Assembly: GCA_963539695.1 (NCBI GenBank)
Contig: CAUTOC010000006.1
Coordinates: forward strand, 5,134 to 69,133
Direction: 5' to 3'
Origin: Catonella sp963539695
GTDB lineage: Bacteria > Bacillota > Clostridia > Lachnospirales > Lachnospiraceae
DNA length: 64,000 nt
The translations under genes were made by a program, and so were the position numbers. The notes below the pieces were generated by a model. It was not told where the DNA came from. It saw only the letters and a list, made by a program, of their open reading frames with translations, and did no database searches. This document shows, piece by piece, positions 37,003 to 46,343 of the stretch. How positions within the stretch are numbered: the first letter of the stretch is position 1; the number at the start of each line of letters is the position of its first letter.

Positions 37003-37249
37003 GTATCATGTCATTATAGCGAGTTGTGGAGTAAGTGTCAACATTTCAGGCGACAGTTTGACAAAATGGTAGCTCTGTATTAAAATTAAGCATTAAAGAT
37101 TAACCAAAATTATCAGTATTTTAAGGCGATATACTGGTCACTTCATGTATTAAAATATGAAAGGTTATTATTTATCTGTGAACTATGCGTGAATAATTAT
37201 ATGTAAATTTAAGAACAATAAATAAAAAATATAGAAATGAGGAATCAAA

Positions 37250-38686
37250 ATGGCAAAAGATAAGAAAATGGTGGAAGAGATTACTTCTATGAATGAGGAT
37301 TTTGCACAATGGTATACTGATGTAGTTAAGAAAGCGGAACTTGCAGATTATTCAAGTGTTAAGGGGTTTGTGGTGCTTAAACCTTATGGTTACGGCATTT
37401 GGGAAAATATCCAAAAAACTCTCGATAAAATGTTTAAGTCTACAGGTGTAGAAAATGTATATATGCCGCTTTTGATTCCTGAAAGCCTTATAAATAAAGA
37501 AAAAGATCATGTAGAAGGTTTTGCACCTGAGGCGGCATGGATTACACATGGCGGCTCTGAAAAGCTTCAGGAGAGGCTTTGTGTGCGTCCTACATCGGAA
37601 ACACTTTTTTGTGATTTTTATTCAAAGGATATACGCTCTTATAGAGATTTGCCTAAGGTTTATAACCAGTGGTGTTCGGTAGTAAGGTGGGAAAAGGAAA
37701 CAAGACCTTTCCTTCGTACCAGAGAGTTTTTATGGCAGGAGGGACACACGGCACATGCCGATGCACAAGAAGCACAGGCTAGAACTATCCAAATGTTGAA
37801 TGTATACTCCGATTTTTTTGAAAATGAGCTTGCAATTCCTGTGATAAAGGGGCAAAAGACGGAGAAGGAAAAATTTGCAGGGGCTGTTTCTACATACACC
37901 GTAGAAGCACTTATGCATGACGGTAAAGCTCTTCAGTCAGGCACCAGCCACAATTTCGGTGACGGTTTTGCAAAGGCTTATGATGTTACATTTACAGGTA
38001 AAGATAATAGTCTTAAATATGTGCATCAGACTTCATGGGGAGTAAGTACCAGAATGATAGGTGCACTTATAATGGTACATGGAGATGATAACGGTCTTGT
38101 ACTTCCTCCGAGAATTGCACCTACACAGGTTATGATAATTCCTATTATGCAGAATAAGGAAGGAGTGCTTGAGAAGGCGAATGAAATTAAAGAAAGACTG
38201 ACAGATAAATTTAGAGTTAAGCTTGATGACAGTGATAAAACTCCGGGATTTAAGTTTGCAGATCAGGAAATGCGAGGAATACCTGTAAGAGTGGAGATTG
38301 GTCCTAAGGATATCGAAGCTGATAAATGTATAGTTGTAAGAAGAGATAATAGAGAAAAGATAGAAGTTTCCTTAGATGAGTTGGAAGGAAAACTTGCTGA
38401 AATTTTAGCAACTATACAAAAAGATATGCTTGAAAGAGCTAGAGAACATAGAGAAAGTCATACTTACAGTGTGGTAACTTATGATGAATTTAAGGATATA
38501 ATTACTAATAAGCCGGGCTTTATTAAGGCACATTGGTGTGAAAACAGGGAATGTGAGGATAAAGTTAAAGAAGATACCTCAGCTACAGCAAGATGTATTC
38601 CTTTTGAGGACGGTAATTCGGAAGGTGTGTGTGTATGCTGTGGTAAGCCTGCTAAGAAGCTTGTTTATTGGGGGAAGGCATATTAA
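37250..38686 (+). CDS. proS: Prolyl-tRNA synthetase, archaeal/eukaryotic-like type (ProS type 3)
   Basis: This 478-aa class II aminoacyl-tRNA synthetase charges tRNA-Pro. The length and motifs are those of the short archaeal-like type without the editing insertion of the bacterial-type enzyme. They include motif 2 WCSVVRWEKETRPFLRTREFLWQEGHTAHA, the RPTSETLFCDFYSKD block, an anticodon-binding domain (PTQVMIIPI…), and a C-terminal zinc-like cluster (WCENRECEDK…CVCCGKPAKKLVYWGKAY) ending in the conserved Tyr. The stop shares an A with the cca start (TAATG). No T-box leader was recognised in the 299 bp upstream. Confidence 0.95.
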   Translation: MAKDKKMVEEITSMNEDFAQWYTDVVKKAELADYSSVKGFVVLKPYGYGIWENIQKTLDKMFKSTGVENVYMPLLIPESLINKEKDHVEGFAPEAAWITHGGSEKLQERLCVRPTSETLFCDFYSKDIRSYRDLPKVYNQWCSVVRWEKETRPFLRTREFLWQEGHTAHADAQEAQARTIQMLNVYSDFFENELAIPVIKGQKTEKEKFAGAVSTYTVEALMHDGKALQSGTSHNFGDGFAKAYDVTFTGKDNSLKYVHQTSWGVSTRMIGALIMVHGDDNGLVLPPRIAPTQVMIIPIMQNKEGVLEKANEIKERLTDKFRVKLDDSDKTPGFKFADQEMRGIPVRVEIGPKDIEADKCIVVRRDNREKIEVSLDELEGKLAEILATIQKDMLERAREHRESHTYSVVTYDEFKDIITNKPGFIKAHWCENRECEDKVKEDTSATARCIPFEDGNSEGVCVCCGKPAKKLVYWGKAY

Positions 38687-39897
38687 TGTATATTAAATTA
38701 CCTATAAAGGTAAAATATATAATATCAAAACTTGAAAAAAACGGATATGAAGCTTATGCAGTCGGCGGCTGTGTAAGAGATTCCATCTTAAAGAGAGTAC
38801 CTGAGGATTGGGACATAACTACCTCAGCAAAGCCTGAGGAAGTAAAGAAACTGTTTCAAGCTACCATAGACACAGGTTTGCAACATGGAACAGTAACCGT
38901 AGTTATAGAAAAAAAAGGCTATGAGATTACTACCTTCAGACTTGACGGAGATTATTCAGACGGGAGGCATCCTGATAGGGTTGCCTTTACATCGTCTTTG
39001 ACAGAAGACTTAAAAAGGCGTGATTTTACTATCAATGCTATGGCATATAGTGAAAAAGCGGGATTGATAGATGAATTTAACGGAGAGAGAGATCTTGAAG
39101 ACGGAGTAATAAGGGCTGTCGGTAATGCCGAGGAAAGATTTTTGGAAGATGCACTCAGAATGCTTCGTGCCATACGCTTTGCAGGACAGTTAAATTTTAA
39201 AATCGCAGGAAAGACTTTTGATGCCATAAAAAAGCTGTCATCTAATATTTCTAAGGTCAGTGTTGAGAGGATTGCAAAAGAGCTTGAAAAATTACTTTTA
39301 TCAGGAAATCCTGAATATATAGGTCTTGTATATGAAACCGGTATTTTTGAAGTTATTGCACCTGAACTGTCGGAATATTTTAAGAACGGAGAAATTTATA
39401 AATCCGTACAAGTGCTTAAAAGAGTAAATTATCCTGAAAAAAAGGAACTTTATCAGATAAGAACAGCCATTTTTCTTGAAGTCTTGGGAGCTGATAAAGC
39501 AGTCAGACTTCTTAAAAATTTTAAATTGGATAATGATACCATAAATACGGTAAAAAAACTTATTATCTTGTTGCAAAGAGAGGTAGAAAACTCCGTTCTT
39601 GAAATGAGAAGGACAGTTAAAGAGGCAGGTCATAAAATAATGCCGCTGTTTCTTGAAGCAAGGAGAGCAAAGGGAATTAAAGATAATTCATATCTTTATA
39701 AAGAAATTCTTGAAAAGGGCGAATGTACTGAGATTTCTGAACTTAAAATAAATGGCAGGGATTTAATTGAAGCAGGGATTCCTAAAGGAATCAAGATAGG
39801 TAATATTCTTTATAGACTTTTGGAGTTGGTAATAGAGCATCCTGAATTAAATACTAAGGAGAGCCTTCTTTTGGAGGTGGAGCATGATGAAAAATAA
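38686..39897 (+). CDS. cca: CCA tRNA nucleotidyltransferase / polyA-polymerase family
   Basis: This 403-aa class II nucleotidyltransferase adds or repairs the CCA end of tRNAs. The N-terminal active site AVGGCVRDSILKRVPEDWDITTSA holds the G-G and D-x-D metal ligands. The RRDFTINAMAY motif and the neck region RFLEDALRMLRAIRFAGQL follow, then an HD-like C-terminal helical part. The ATG at 38686 overlaps the proS stop and follows GGGGGAAGG. The frame extending to 38668 has no ribosome site. Coupled translation with proS links two tRNA-maturation and charging functions. The gene looks intact. Confidence 0.92.
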   Translation: MYIKLPIKVKYIISKLEKNGYEAYAVGGCVRDSILKRVPEDWDITTSAKPEEVKKLFQATIDTGLQHGTVTVVIEKKGYEITTFRLDGDYSDGRHPDRVAFTSSLTEDLKRRDFTINAMAYSEKAGLIDEFNGERDLEDGVIRAVGNAEERFLEDALRMLRAIRFAGQLNFKIAGKTFDAIKKLSSNISKVSVERIAKELEKLLLSGNPEYIGLVYETGIFEVIAPELSEYFKNGEIYKSVQVLKRVNYPEKKELYQIRTAIFLEVLGADKAVRLLKNFKLDNDTINTVKKLIILLQREVENSVLEMRRTVKEAGHKIMPLFLEARRAKGIKDNSYLYKEILEKGECTEISELKINGRDLIEAGIPKGIKIGNILYRLLELVIEHPELNTKESLLLEVEHDEK

Positions 39898-41320
39898 CAG
39901 ATGGCTGCCGGTAATTATAATGTTGTGTTTAATAGGCTTAGGCGTGTTTGTAGGTGTAAATACCATTTTAAATACAAAACGCAGTAAGCCTCTTGTCAGT
40001 TCTAACCTGAACACTGATTTGTCAACACCTGCTGCCGTGAATAATGAAATTAAAAAAGAAACAGTAGCTGTACTTAGAGGTATAGACAAAGAAGGAGGCA
40101 GAATAGGGGTATATCTGGTAAATGAAATGAAAGAAACCGCTTTTTCCTACGACCTTGCGACCTCAGTCAAAAGTGTGAATGATCAGGAGTTGGTAATGCC
40201 TGAACTTAAACCGGGAAGTATATTAAACCTTGAATTTAGAGATAAAACGGATATGTTATCTAAGGTTGAGGTAAATAAAGAGGCTTGGGATTATCAGGGA
40301 GTAAGAAATTTAGTTATAGATGAAGTGATTTCCAAAATGCAGATTGGAGATAGCAACTATATGTATGATGCGGGGCTTACAGTGATAAGCGGAAAAGATA
40401 ATGTAAGCCTGAGTAATATAGACACCTCAAAAGACACCCTGGAAGTGCGTGGAATAGGGGAGAAAATACTTTCCATTGATATTACCACAGGACATGGAAT
40501 GCTTGACTTTGCCGAGTATGATGATTTTTTAGGTGGAAGTATTGAAATCGGATATGATGTATTTGATGATATATCCGACAACATGAAATATGTGTTGCGT
40601 GAAGGCAAGTATAAGGTAATTATGAAAAATGGAAAACTTGCAGTGAACAAGGTTGTGGATATAAAGCGTGATAGGACAGAAGTTTTGAGGCTTTCGGATT
40701 TTACAAAAGAAATGGATAAAAGTTCTAAAGTTACCTTTAACCTTTCGCCAAGTAATGCGGCTATACATATAGACGGCAAGGAGGTAGATGCCGGAAGTAA
40801 GCTTACTTTGGATTATGGTGAATATTTGGTAAAAGTAATGGCTGAAGGCTATGTAGGTTGGGAAAAAGTGATAACAATTTCTAAGCCTAAAACAGTTATG
40901 AGTATTGCTCTTGCATTAAAGAGGGAGAAGGTTGAGGAAGAAGAGGAAGACGATAACGGCATGGCTGAACCTCCTGCAAATATAGATAGAATTGTCGGAG
41001 ATAATACAGATGATTTTGAAAATGAAGAAGACACGGATGAAAACAGGGATAATGAAGATAATGAAGATATTGAAAAGGAAGAAACAGTGCGTACAGACAG
41101 TACAAAAACTATCTCTTTCAGAAAGCCCGAAGGTGCAACTGTTTTATTTGACGGCAGGGTTATAGGAGATATTCCGTGTGAAATGAGTAAGGTCACAGGT
41201 AAACATGAGATAACATTGAAAAAAGACGGTTATGAAACACAAAATTATACTGTAGATATAGAAGATGACGGAGAAGATGTGGTATTTAGTTTTCCTGAGC
41301 CGGTGAAAGAACAAGAATAA
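39884..41320 (+). CDS. Membrane-anchored PEGA-domain protein
   Basis: This 478-aa protein has one N-terminal TM anchor (LPVIIMLCLIGLGVFVGV) and an extracytoplasmic region. One PEGA domain lies in the middle (VTFNLSPSNAAIHIDGKEVDAGSKLTLDYGEYLVKVMAEGYVGWEK), then a very acidic linker (about residues 350-405), and a second PEGA at the C-terminus (ISFRKPEGATVLFDGRVIGDIPCEMSKVTGKHEITLKKDGYE). PEGA domains are surface β-modules of unknown precise role in clostridia. It overlaps the end of cca by 14 bp with GGAGGTGG before it, so it is probably co-transcribed with proS–cca. A second ATG at 39887 is an alternative start. Confidence 0.75.
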   Translation: MMKNNRWLPVIIMLCLIGLGVFVGVNTILNTKRSKPLVSSNLNTDLSTPAAVNNEIKKETVAVLRGIDKEGGRIGVYLVNEMKETAFSYDLATSVKSVNDQELVMPELKPGSILNLEFRDKTDMLSKVEVNKEAWDYQGVRNLVIDEVISKMQIGDSNYMYDAGLTVISGKDNVSLSNIDTSKDTLEVRGIGEKILSIDITTGHGMLDFAEYDDFLGGSIEIGYDVFDDISDNMKYVLREGKYKVIMKNGKLAVNKVVDIKRDRTEVLRLSDFTKEMDKSSKVTFNLSPSNAAIHIDGKEVDAGSKLTLDYGEYLVKVMAEGYVGWEKVITISKPKTVMSIALALKREKVEEEEEDDNGMAEPPANIDRIVGDNTDDFENEEDTDENRDNEDNEDIEKEETVRTDSTKTISFRKPEGATVLFDGRVIGDIPCEMSKVTGKHEITLKKDGYETQNYTVDIEDDGEDVVFSFPEPVKEQE

Positions 41321-41383
41321 AATATTAACAATCCATAAATATGCACAAAATAAAATTAAAACTAAACAAAATTTAAATAAGTA

Positions 41384-41412
41384 TTGACTAAGTTTCATTT
41401 TGATACTATACT
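41384..41412 (+). promoter_or_regulatory. Sigma-A promoter for the GH84 gene leader
   Basis: TTGACT (41384-41389), a 17-bp spacer and TATACT (41407-41412) make a near-consensus promoter. Transcription would start near 41419, giving a leader of about 200 nt before the GH84 start codon at 41621. Confidence 0.75.
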
Positions 41413-41452
41413 AGGTTTTAGTAATTATTTATAGGATTGTTACCTTAAAGAG

Positions 41453-41511
41453 GGCAAAACCGTAATTACAAGGTATTATATTGTTATCTTGTGTCGGATT
41501 TGCCTTTTTTG
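41453..41511 (+). terminator. Attenuator-like terminator hairpin in the GH84 leader
   Basis: GGCAAAACCG (41453-41462) pairs with CGGATTTGCC (41495-41504) with one mismatch and is followed by six T's. An inner ACAAG/CTTGT stem extends the hairpin. Because it lies between the promoter and the gene it probably acts as a transcription attenuator; no known riboswitch was recognised. Confidence 0.65.
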
Positions 41512-41620
41512 TTTAATATGCCGTATGATAACCGACATATTAAAAGTATGTATTGACTGCAGCAATATGTATGGAAAAGGTAAAAGTAATGTAAACAAAA
41601 CCGGAACTGGGGGTAAATTT

Positions 41621-44600
41621 ATGAGATCTAAGAGGAACAAAGCAGTCATTGCACTTGCAGTGACTAGTATGCTTTTAAGTTCGGTAAATGTAAAAACATT
41701 TGCTGCAACTAAAAAAGAAGCTATAGTAACTTCTCAGGCAGAGCTTAATGCACAACTGAAAGCTATGGGTAAAAAAGGTATCGGGAAGATTGTTTTGGAG
41801 AATAACAAGAAAGCCGATATAAAGATTCCTAAGGGAAGTTTTAATAAGGTTAAACTTCATGTTGCAGGCTCAAAATTAAGCGTAGAAAATAAAGCTAAAT
41901 TTAAAAGCATAAACCTTGAAGGAGACGGGGTAAAGAAATTTGTAGAAGCGGCTAAAAATAATTCCATAAAAGTGACTTCATCCAAAGCAAAAATTGTAGT
42001 TTCTAATAAAGCTGTATTAAAAAGTCTTAACTGCAGTGGAGATAATCTTAGCCTTACAGTAAATAAGGGAAGTAAGATAGCAAAAATTTTAGCAAATAAC
42101 GGGGTTAGAACTCTTACCTTAAATGTGAACGGTAAGGTGGACAACGCTACAATCAAAGCTGCCGGAGTACAGGTAAAAGTTAAGGGGGCAGCAGATGATA
42201 CAAACCTTGTAATAGAGGGTGAGAATGTAAGCCTTAAAGCTGAAACTGCTGTAAAACTTACATTACTTAATAATGCGGACATCACATTTGAAAAAGGTGC
42301 GGAAAAGTCTGTTATAGAAGTAAAAGAAGGGGTAGAAGCAAAAATAGCCAACAATACGGCAGAAAAAATAACGGTAAATACACCGGAAGGTGAAAAGACA
42401 GTTTCATCAGGTGAAAAGTTAGATAAATCAACAGTAGAAGATAATAAAAAGACAGAAAATAAAAAGACAGAAAACAAAAAGGAAGAAAATAAAACTGATA
42501 ACAGCAGCAGTGCAGGCACAGGCGGTACAAGTTCAGGAGGAGGCAGTACCAACCCGGGAGGAGGAAACACTAATCCGGGAGGAGGAAACACTAATCCGGG
42601 AGGAGGAAACACCAATCCCGGAGGAGGAAATACCAACCCGGGAAATAATGAAAATATAAAGAGCGGATTTGGTAAAAAAGCTTCACATATTGATTTGAAG
42701 CCCGCATTCTATCCTGTTGTAAGAAATATTACATTTAATAATGAAGGTTTGGAAATAAAAGGTAAGCTAAATGTTGCGGTTGTTTCAGATAAGGACAGTC
42801 CGGCAGTAAAGAAATTCTTTGAATTGCTTAAAGAATATAATGTGGAATATACACTCATTGATGAAAAGAATGTAGGTAAAGCGGACATAATTTTGGGTAC
42901 AAAGGCGGCTAAGGAAAAAGCCGGTATAGAGAAATTCTTTGCTGATAAGGCACTTCAAAATGAGCAGGGGTATGTATTAAACTGTGTTAAAGAAGCTGAC
43001 AGCCATAAAGTATTCTTAGTAGGTGCTTCAAACGAAGGTTTGTACTATGGTGTCATGAGTTTTAGACAGCTTTTGCAGGATAAAAAAGACTGCGGATATT
43101 TACCTGTTGTAAGTATTTCGGATTACCCTTCCATTCCTCTTAGGGGAATTGTTGAGGGATATTATGGCTACCCATGGTCTTTTAAAGAGAAAATGGGACT
43201 TATAACGGACAGTTCAAAATACAAGATGAATGTCTATATCTATGCACCTAAGGACGACCCTTACCATAAAGATAGATGGCGTGATTTATATCCTGATGAT
43301 AAGGCAGAGGAACTAAGGCAGTTAGCAGAGGTTTCAAAAGCCCATAATGTAAGTTTTTGTTGGAATATTCATCCGGGCAATATATATGGAACCGGTAATG
43401 ATTTTGATTTGTTAATGAAAAAATTTGAACAGCTTTATGAACTTGGAGTAAGGCAGTTCGGTGTTTCATACGATGACATAAACGGAAGCTACGCAAGAAG
43501 ACATGTTGATGTAATTAACAAAGTAAATAAAGAATTTGTTCAGAAAAAAGGTGATGTTAAGCCTCTTATAGTAGTAGGTACAAGATATGCACAGGCTTGG
43601 GGACCAAGTGTTGAGAGTTATTTAAAACCTTTCTTAACAGGACTTGATGATGATGTTATAGTGATGTGGACAGGTGCTGAAACAATGGGAACTCTGAATA
43701 AGGCTGATTTTGAATGGCCGGGTAAACAAACAGGTTCTACAAGAAAATTAGCGGCTTGGTGGAATTATCCTGTTATCGACTATGCAGACGGCAAGATGTT
43801 AATGGGACCTCTTGACGGAGTTTATAATGATGCGGATAACCTTTTAGGAGTATTCTTAAATCCTATGCCGCATGCACAGGCATCAAGAATATCTATTTTC
43901 AGTGGAGCGGACTATTGCTGGAATTTAGACGGTTTTGAAAAAATGTCAAGTTGGAGAAGGGCAATTAAGGAACTTGTGCCTAATGAAAAAGAAGCTTTTG
44001 AAAGGTTTGCAGATAACCTTGCCTTCCTTCAGAAAGAAAAACTTGACTTTGACGAATCCAGATATATAAAGGATAAGTTGGCTGAATTTATGTCTGTACT
44101 TTCTAAGAAAGAGAGTATAGCTGAAAAAGGAGCAGACTTAAAGAAGGAATTTGAACTGCTGATTGCTGACTGTGATGTTCTAAGAAATATGGAGAACAAG
44201 GATTTATTTAAGGAAATAGAGCCGTTTGTAAATGCTTATGAAGAGGTGGCAAAGGCAGGCGTTGCTGTAATGGAAGGAATTTTAGCAGTAGAAAAGAATG
44301 ACTTTGATACTGCACTTAACAGTATAGATGTTTTTGAAAAAGCAATTAAAAAGGCAAGAACATTTACTGTAAAAAGTTTAGAAGACCATGGAACAGAAAG
44401 AGATAATATAGTTGAAGTATGCGAAAAGCGTATTAAACCGTTTATAAAGGATGTTGCCGGCTCAATAAGACAGAGTGTAGTAAACGGACTTAAAGTAGAC
44501 AGTGAGGCTTCTGTATATACAAGTACCGGTGATATTAATAAAGAGTTGAAAATGACCGGAGGTAATTACATAGCAGGTGATTTAAACGCAACACTTAAAA

Positions 44601-45649
44601 AGAATGACTATATTGAACTTAAACTTCCAAGAGCATTAAAGATAGCTAAAGTATCCGTTACAGGAGCCGCACTTGAAGGAGCGGATTTAAAGTTTAGTTA
44701 TTCAATTAATACTGAAAAGTATGATGAAGAAGAGTTGAAAGGTGCTGATGGAAGGCTTTCAACAGAAAACCCAATCAGTGCTTCTGTTATCAGAATTACC
44801 AATAAAGGTGACAAAGAAGTAAAGATAGATGAAATAAAGGCCATGATAGTTTATGGAGTTTCAAATGTTGAAGCGGAAACAAAATTAAACCATTATCAGC
44901 ATTACACTATAAACAAGGCGGTTGACGGCAATATAAATACCAACTTTTGGTCTAATGGAGGACCTTCAGCAGGTAGTTATATCAGGGTTGATTTAGGAAA
45001 ATCTGTGCCTTTGTATGATTTGGAGATATATTATGCAGATAATCCTAAAGGAAGAGAGCATGGAATAGACGGTTTCTTTGATACAAAGCTTGAAATATCT
45101 GAGGACGGTGTAACTTGGATACAGGTCGGTGATATAATAGAGGCTGCAAATTATCAAGCTGTTGCAGGTACTAAGCTGGCAAAGGTAGAATTTGATGCAA
45201 ACGGTAAAATGGGGCGTTATTTGAAATTCTCCACAACAAAGCAGAGTGAAAACTGGGTTCAGGTATATGAAGTATTTTATAACAAGAAGGCAAATAATTT
45301 GGGAGATGATTCAGTAGAGCTTATAGAAAGTGACTGCACTATAAAGGGCAAGGAAAAGCTTTATGACGGTAATATTAGTACTATATCTGAAATAACAGGT
45401 ACTGCTGAAGGAAAATATCTTGCTTACAAATTGTCAAAAACTGATTCAAAGAATATATATATAATTCAGGATAAGGAAAGTATATGTAATGCGGAAGTAC
45501 AGGCAAAGGTTGATGGTGAGTGGGTAAATCTTGGAATTTTAGATAGCAGGTTTAGCAAATTTACTATAGCAGGAACCAAAGTAACAGAGGTTAAACTTAT
45601 ATTCAAGTCAAATGAAACGGTTAAGCTATGTGAAATACTTGCAAAATAA
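41621..45649 (+). CDS. Large secreted GH84 β-N-acetylglucosaminidase (hyaluronidase-like)
   Basis: This secreted multidomain protein of about 1342 aa starts with the signal peptide MRSKRNKAVIALAVTSMLLSSVNVKTFA. Residues 30-300 are a repetitive β-rich region of unknown family, followed by a Lys/Glu stretch and a Gly/Asn/Pro linker of (TNPGGGN) repeats at about 305-345. Next come an N-terminal GH84-associated domain and the GH84 barrel (PLRGIVEGYYGYPWS…), with the catalytic Asp pair D618-D619 in FGVSYDDI. A helical region and an F5/8-type C (CBM32-like) module at about 1085-1225 complete it. It should remove terminal GlcNAc from host or mucin glycans. No LPxTG anchor or SLH domain was seen. ATG 41621 with GGGGG upstream is preferred over upstream in-frame ATGs. 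Confidence 0.87.
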   Translation: MRSKRNKAVIALAVTSMLLSSVNVKTFAATKKEAIVTSQAELNAQLKAMGKKGIGKIVLENNKKADIKIPKGSFNKVKLHVAGSKLSVENKAKFKSINLEGDGVKKFVEAAKNNSIKVTSSKAKIVVSNKAVLKSLNCSGDNLSLTVNKGSKIAKILANNGVRTLTLNVNGKVDNATIKAAGVQVKVKGAADDTNLVIEGENVSLKAETAVKLTLLNNADITFEKGAEKSVIEVKEGVEAKIANNTAEKITVNTPEGEKTVSSGEKLDKSTVEDNKKTENKKTENKKEENKTDNSSSAGTGGTSSGGGSTNPGGGNTNPGGGNTNPGGGNTNPGGGNTNPGNNENIKSGFGKKASHIDLKPAFYPVVRNITFNNEGLEIKGKLNVAVVSDKDSPAVKKFFELLKEYNVEYTLIDEKNVGKADIILGTKAAKEKAGIEKFFADKALQNEQGYVLNCVKEADSHKVFLVGASNEGLYYGVMSFRQLLQDKKDCGYLPVVSISDYPSIPLRGIVEGYYGYPWSFKEKMGLITDSSKYKMNVYIYAPKDDPYHKDRWRDLYPDDKAEELRQLAEVSKAHNVSFCWNIHPGNIYGTGNDFDLLMKKFEQLYELGVRQFGVSYDDINGSYARRHVDVINKVNKEFVQKKGDVKPLIVVGTRYAQAWGPSVESYLKPFLTGLDDDVIVMWTGAETMGTLNKADFEWPGKQTGSTRKLAAWWNYPVIDYADGKMLMGPLDGVYNDADNLLGVFLNPMPHAQASRISIFSGADYCWNLDGFEKMSSWRRAIKELVPNEKEAFERFADNLAFLQKEKLDFDESRYIKDKLAEFMSVLSKKESIAEKGADLKKEFELLIADCDVLRNMENKDLFKEIEPFVNAYEEVAKAGVAVMEGILAVEKNDFDTALNSIDVFEKAIKKARTFTVKSLEDHGTERDNIVEVCEKRIKPFIKDVAGSIRQSVVNGLKVDSEASVYTSTGDINKELKMTGGNYIAGDLNATLKKNDYIELKLPRALKIAKVSVTGAALEGADLKFSYSINTEKYDEEELKGADGRLSTENPISASVIRITNKGDKEVKIDEIKAMIVYGVSNVEAETKLNHYQHYTINKAVDGNINTNFWSNGGPSAGSYIRVDLGKSVPLYDLEIYYADNPKGREHGIDGFFDTKLEISEDGVTWIQVGDIIEAANYQAVAGTKLAKVEFDANGKMGRYLKFSTTKQSENWVQVYEVFYNKKANNLGDDSVELIESDCTIKGKEKLYDGNISTISEITGTAEGKYLAYKLSKTDSKNIYIIQDKESICNAEVQAKVDGEWVNLGILDSRFSKFTIAGTKVTEVKLIFKSNETVKLCEILAK

Positions 45650-45713
45650 TTAGGATATTACAAAACCGTTATATTTGCTGAGATATAAAAATCAAAAAAA
45701 CATTTTGTAAAGA

Positions 45714-45739
45714 GGGAGGCTGATTTTAGCCTCCCTTTT
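45714..45739 (+). terminator. Terminator after the GH84 gene
   Basis: GGGAGGCT (45714-45721) / AGCCTCCC (45728-45735) is a perfect 8-bp stem with a six-base loop and a TTTT tail. Confidence 0.85.
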
Positions 45740-45905
45740 AGGCAAAACAGGTGAAACGGACGGTTTATCAATATTTGACTTTCATTTATTAATATGATAT
45801 GATAATAAGATAAGTATGCAAGTACACTTGTATACAATATTGTATGTTGCATATCCCGATTTATTCGGGGTTAGGTGTATAACTTAATAATTTGGAGGCT
45901 TAATC

Positions 45906-46151
45906 ATGGGAAAAGTTGATGTAAAGGCAGTCCGTAATGCAGTATACCGTGCCATTGGAAGTAAGGTTTTGGTTAAATCCAACAGAGGAAGGCATAGATT
46001 TGATGTGAATGAGGGAGTGATTAAGGAGGTTTACCCTCATATATTTATGATTGAACTAAATGACAGCGAAGAAGATACTTCTAAAACAGTTTCTTATACT
46101 TATACTGATATTCTTACAAAGGATGTTCAGTTACAGCTTTGTACCGAATAA
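45906..46151 (+). CDS. veg: Veg family protein
   Basis: This 81-aa basic protein matches the Veg family (DUF1021): VKAVRNAVYRAIGSKVLVKSNRGRHRF, then an SH3-like β-barrel ending YTDILTKDVQLQL. Veg is one of the most abundantly transcribed small genes in Bacillus and affects biofilm matrix gene expression there; its role in clostridia is not established. TTGGAGGC precedes the ATG. It is a single gene between two terminators, with its own AT-rich upstream region. Confidence 0.9.
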   Translation: MGKVDVKAVRNAVYRAIGSKVLVKSNRGRHRFDVNEGVIKEVYPHIFMIELNDSEEDTSKTVSYTYTDILTKDVQLQLCTE

Positions 46152-46163
46152 ACTGTGAAAATC

Positions 46164-46211
46164 AATCCTCATTAGTTTCAGATATTAATTTGAAGCTAAT
46201 GGGGATTTTTA
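46164..46211 (+). terminator. Terminator after veg
   Basis: AATCCTCATTAG (46164-46175) and CTAATGGGGATT (46196-46207) form a 12-bp stem with one G·U pair, followed by T's. Confidence 0.8.
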
Positions 46212-46251
46212 CATGATAATAGCGATTAATATGATATTATAGTAATTTTTG

Positions 46252-46310
46252 TTGACATTATAAAGTATTAGTGTTAGTATTATATCAAACAATTAAACAT
46301 ATGCTTAATT
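46252..46310 (+). promoter_or_regulatory. Promoter and metal-regulator-type operator for the HMA/P-ATPase operon
   Basis: TTGACA (46252-46257), a 17-bp spacer and TAGTAT (46275-46280) form a promoter. AATTAAACATATGCTTAATT (46291-46310) is a near-perfect 20-bp palindrome (two positions off) just downstream of the expected transcription start. Its size, AT-richness and position are those of ArsR/SmtB/CadC-type operators. No such regulator is encoded in the window. Confidence 0.6.
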
Positions 46311-46343
46311 ATTTAATAAAATTAAAGAGAGGAAGTGCTTATT

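Noticed and set aside
36952..37249. Possible T-box leader upstream of proS
   Set aside because: No AGGGTGG-type antiterminator sequence, specifier hairpin or terminator was seen in the 298 bp, apart from a small palindrome nearer murA.
41857..42636. Long minus-strand ORF inside the GH84 gene with Pro-rich repeats
   Set aside because: It is the antisense shadow of the NPGGG linker and Lys-rich region; no ribosome site, and the plus-strand protein is clearly real.
42530..42640. CRISPR-like short repeats (GGAGGAGGAAACACTAATCC…)
   Set aside because: The periodicity is a short in-frame coding repeat of a Gly/Asn/Pro linker with no spacers.
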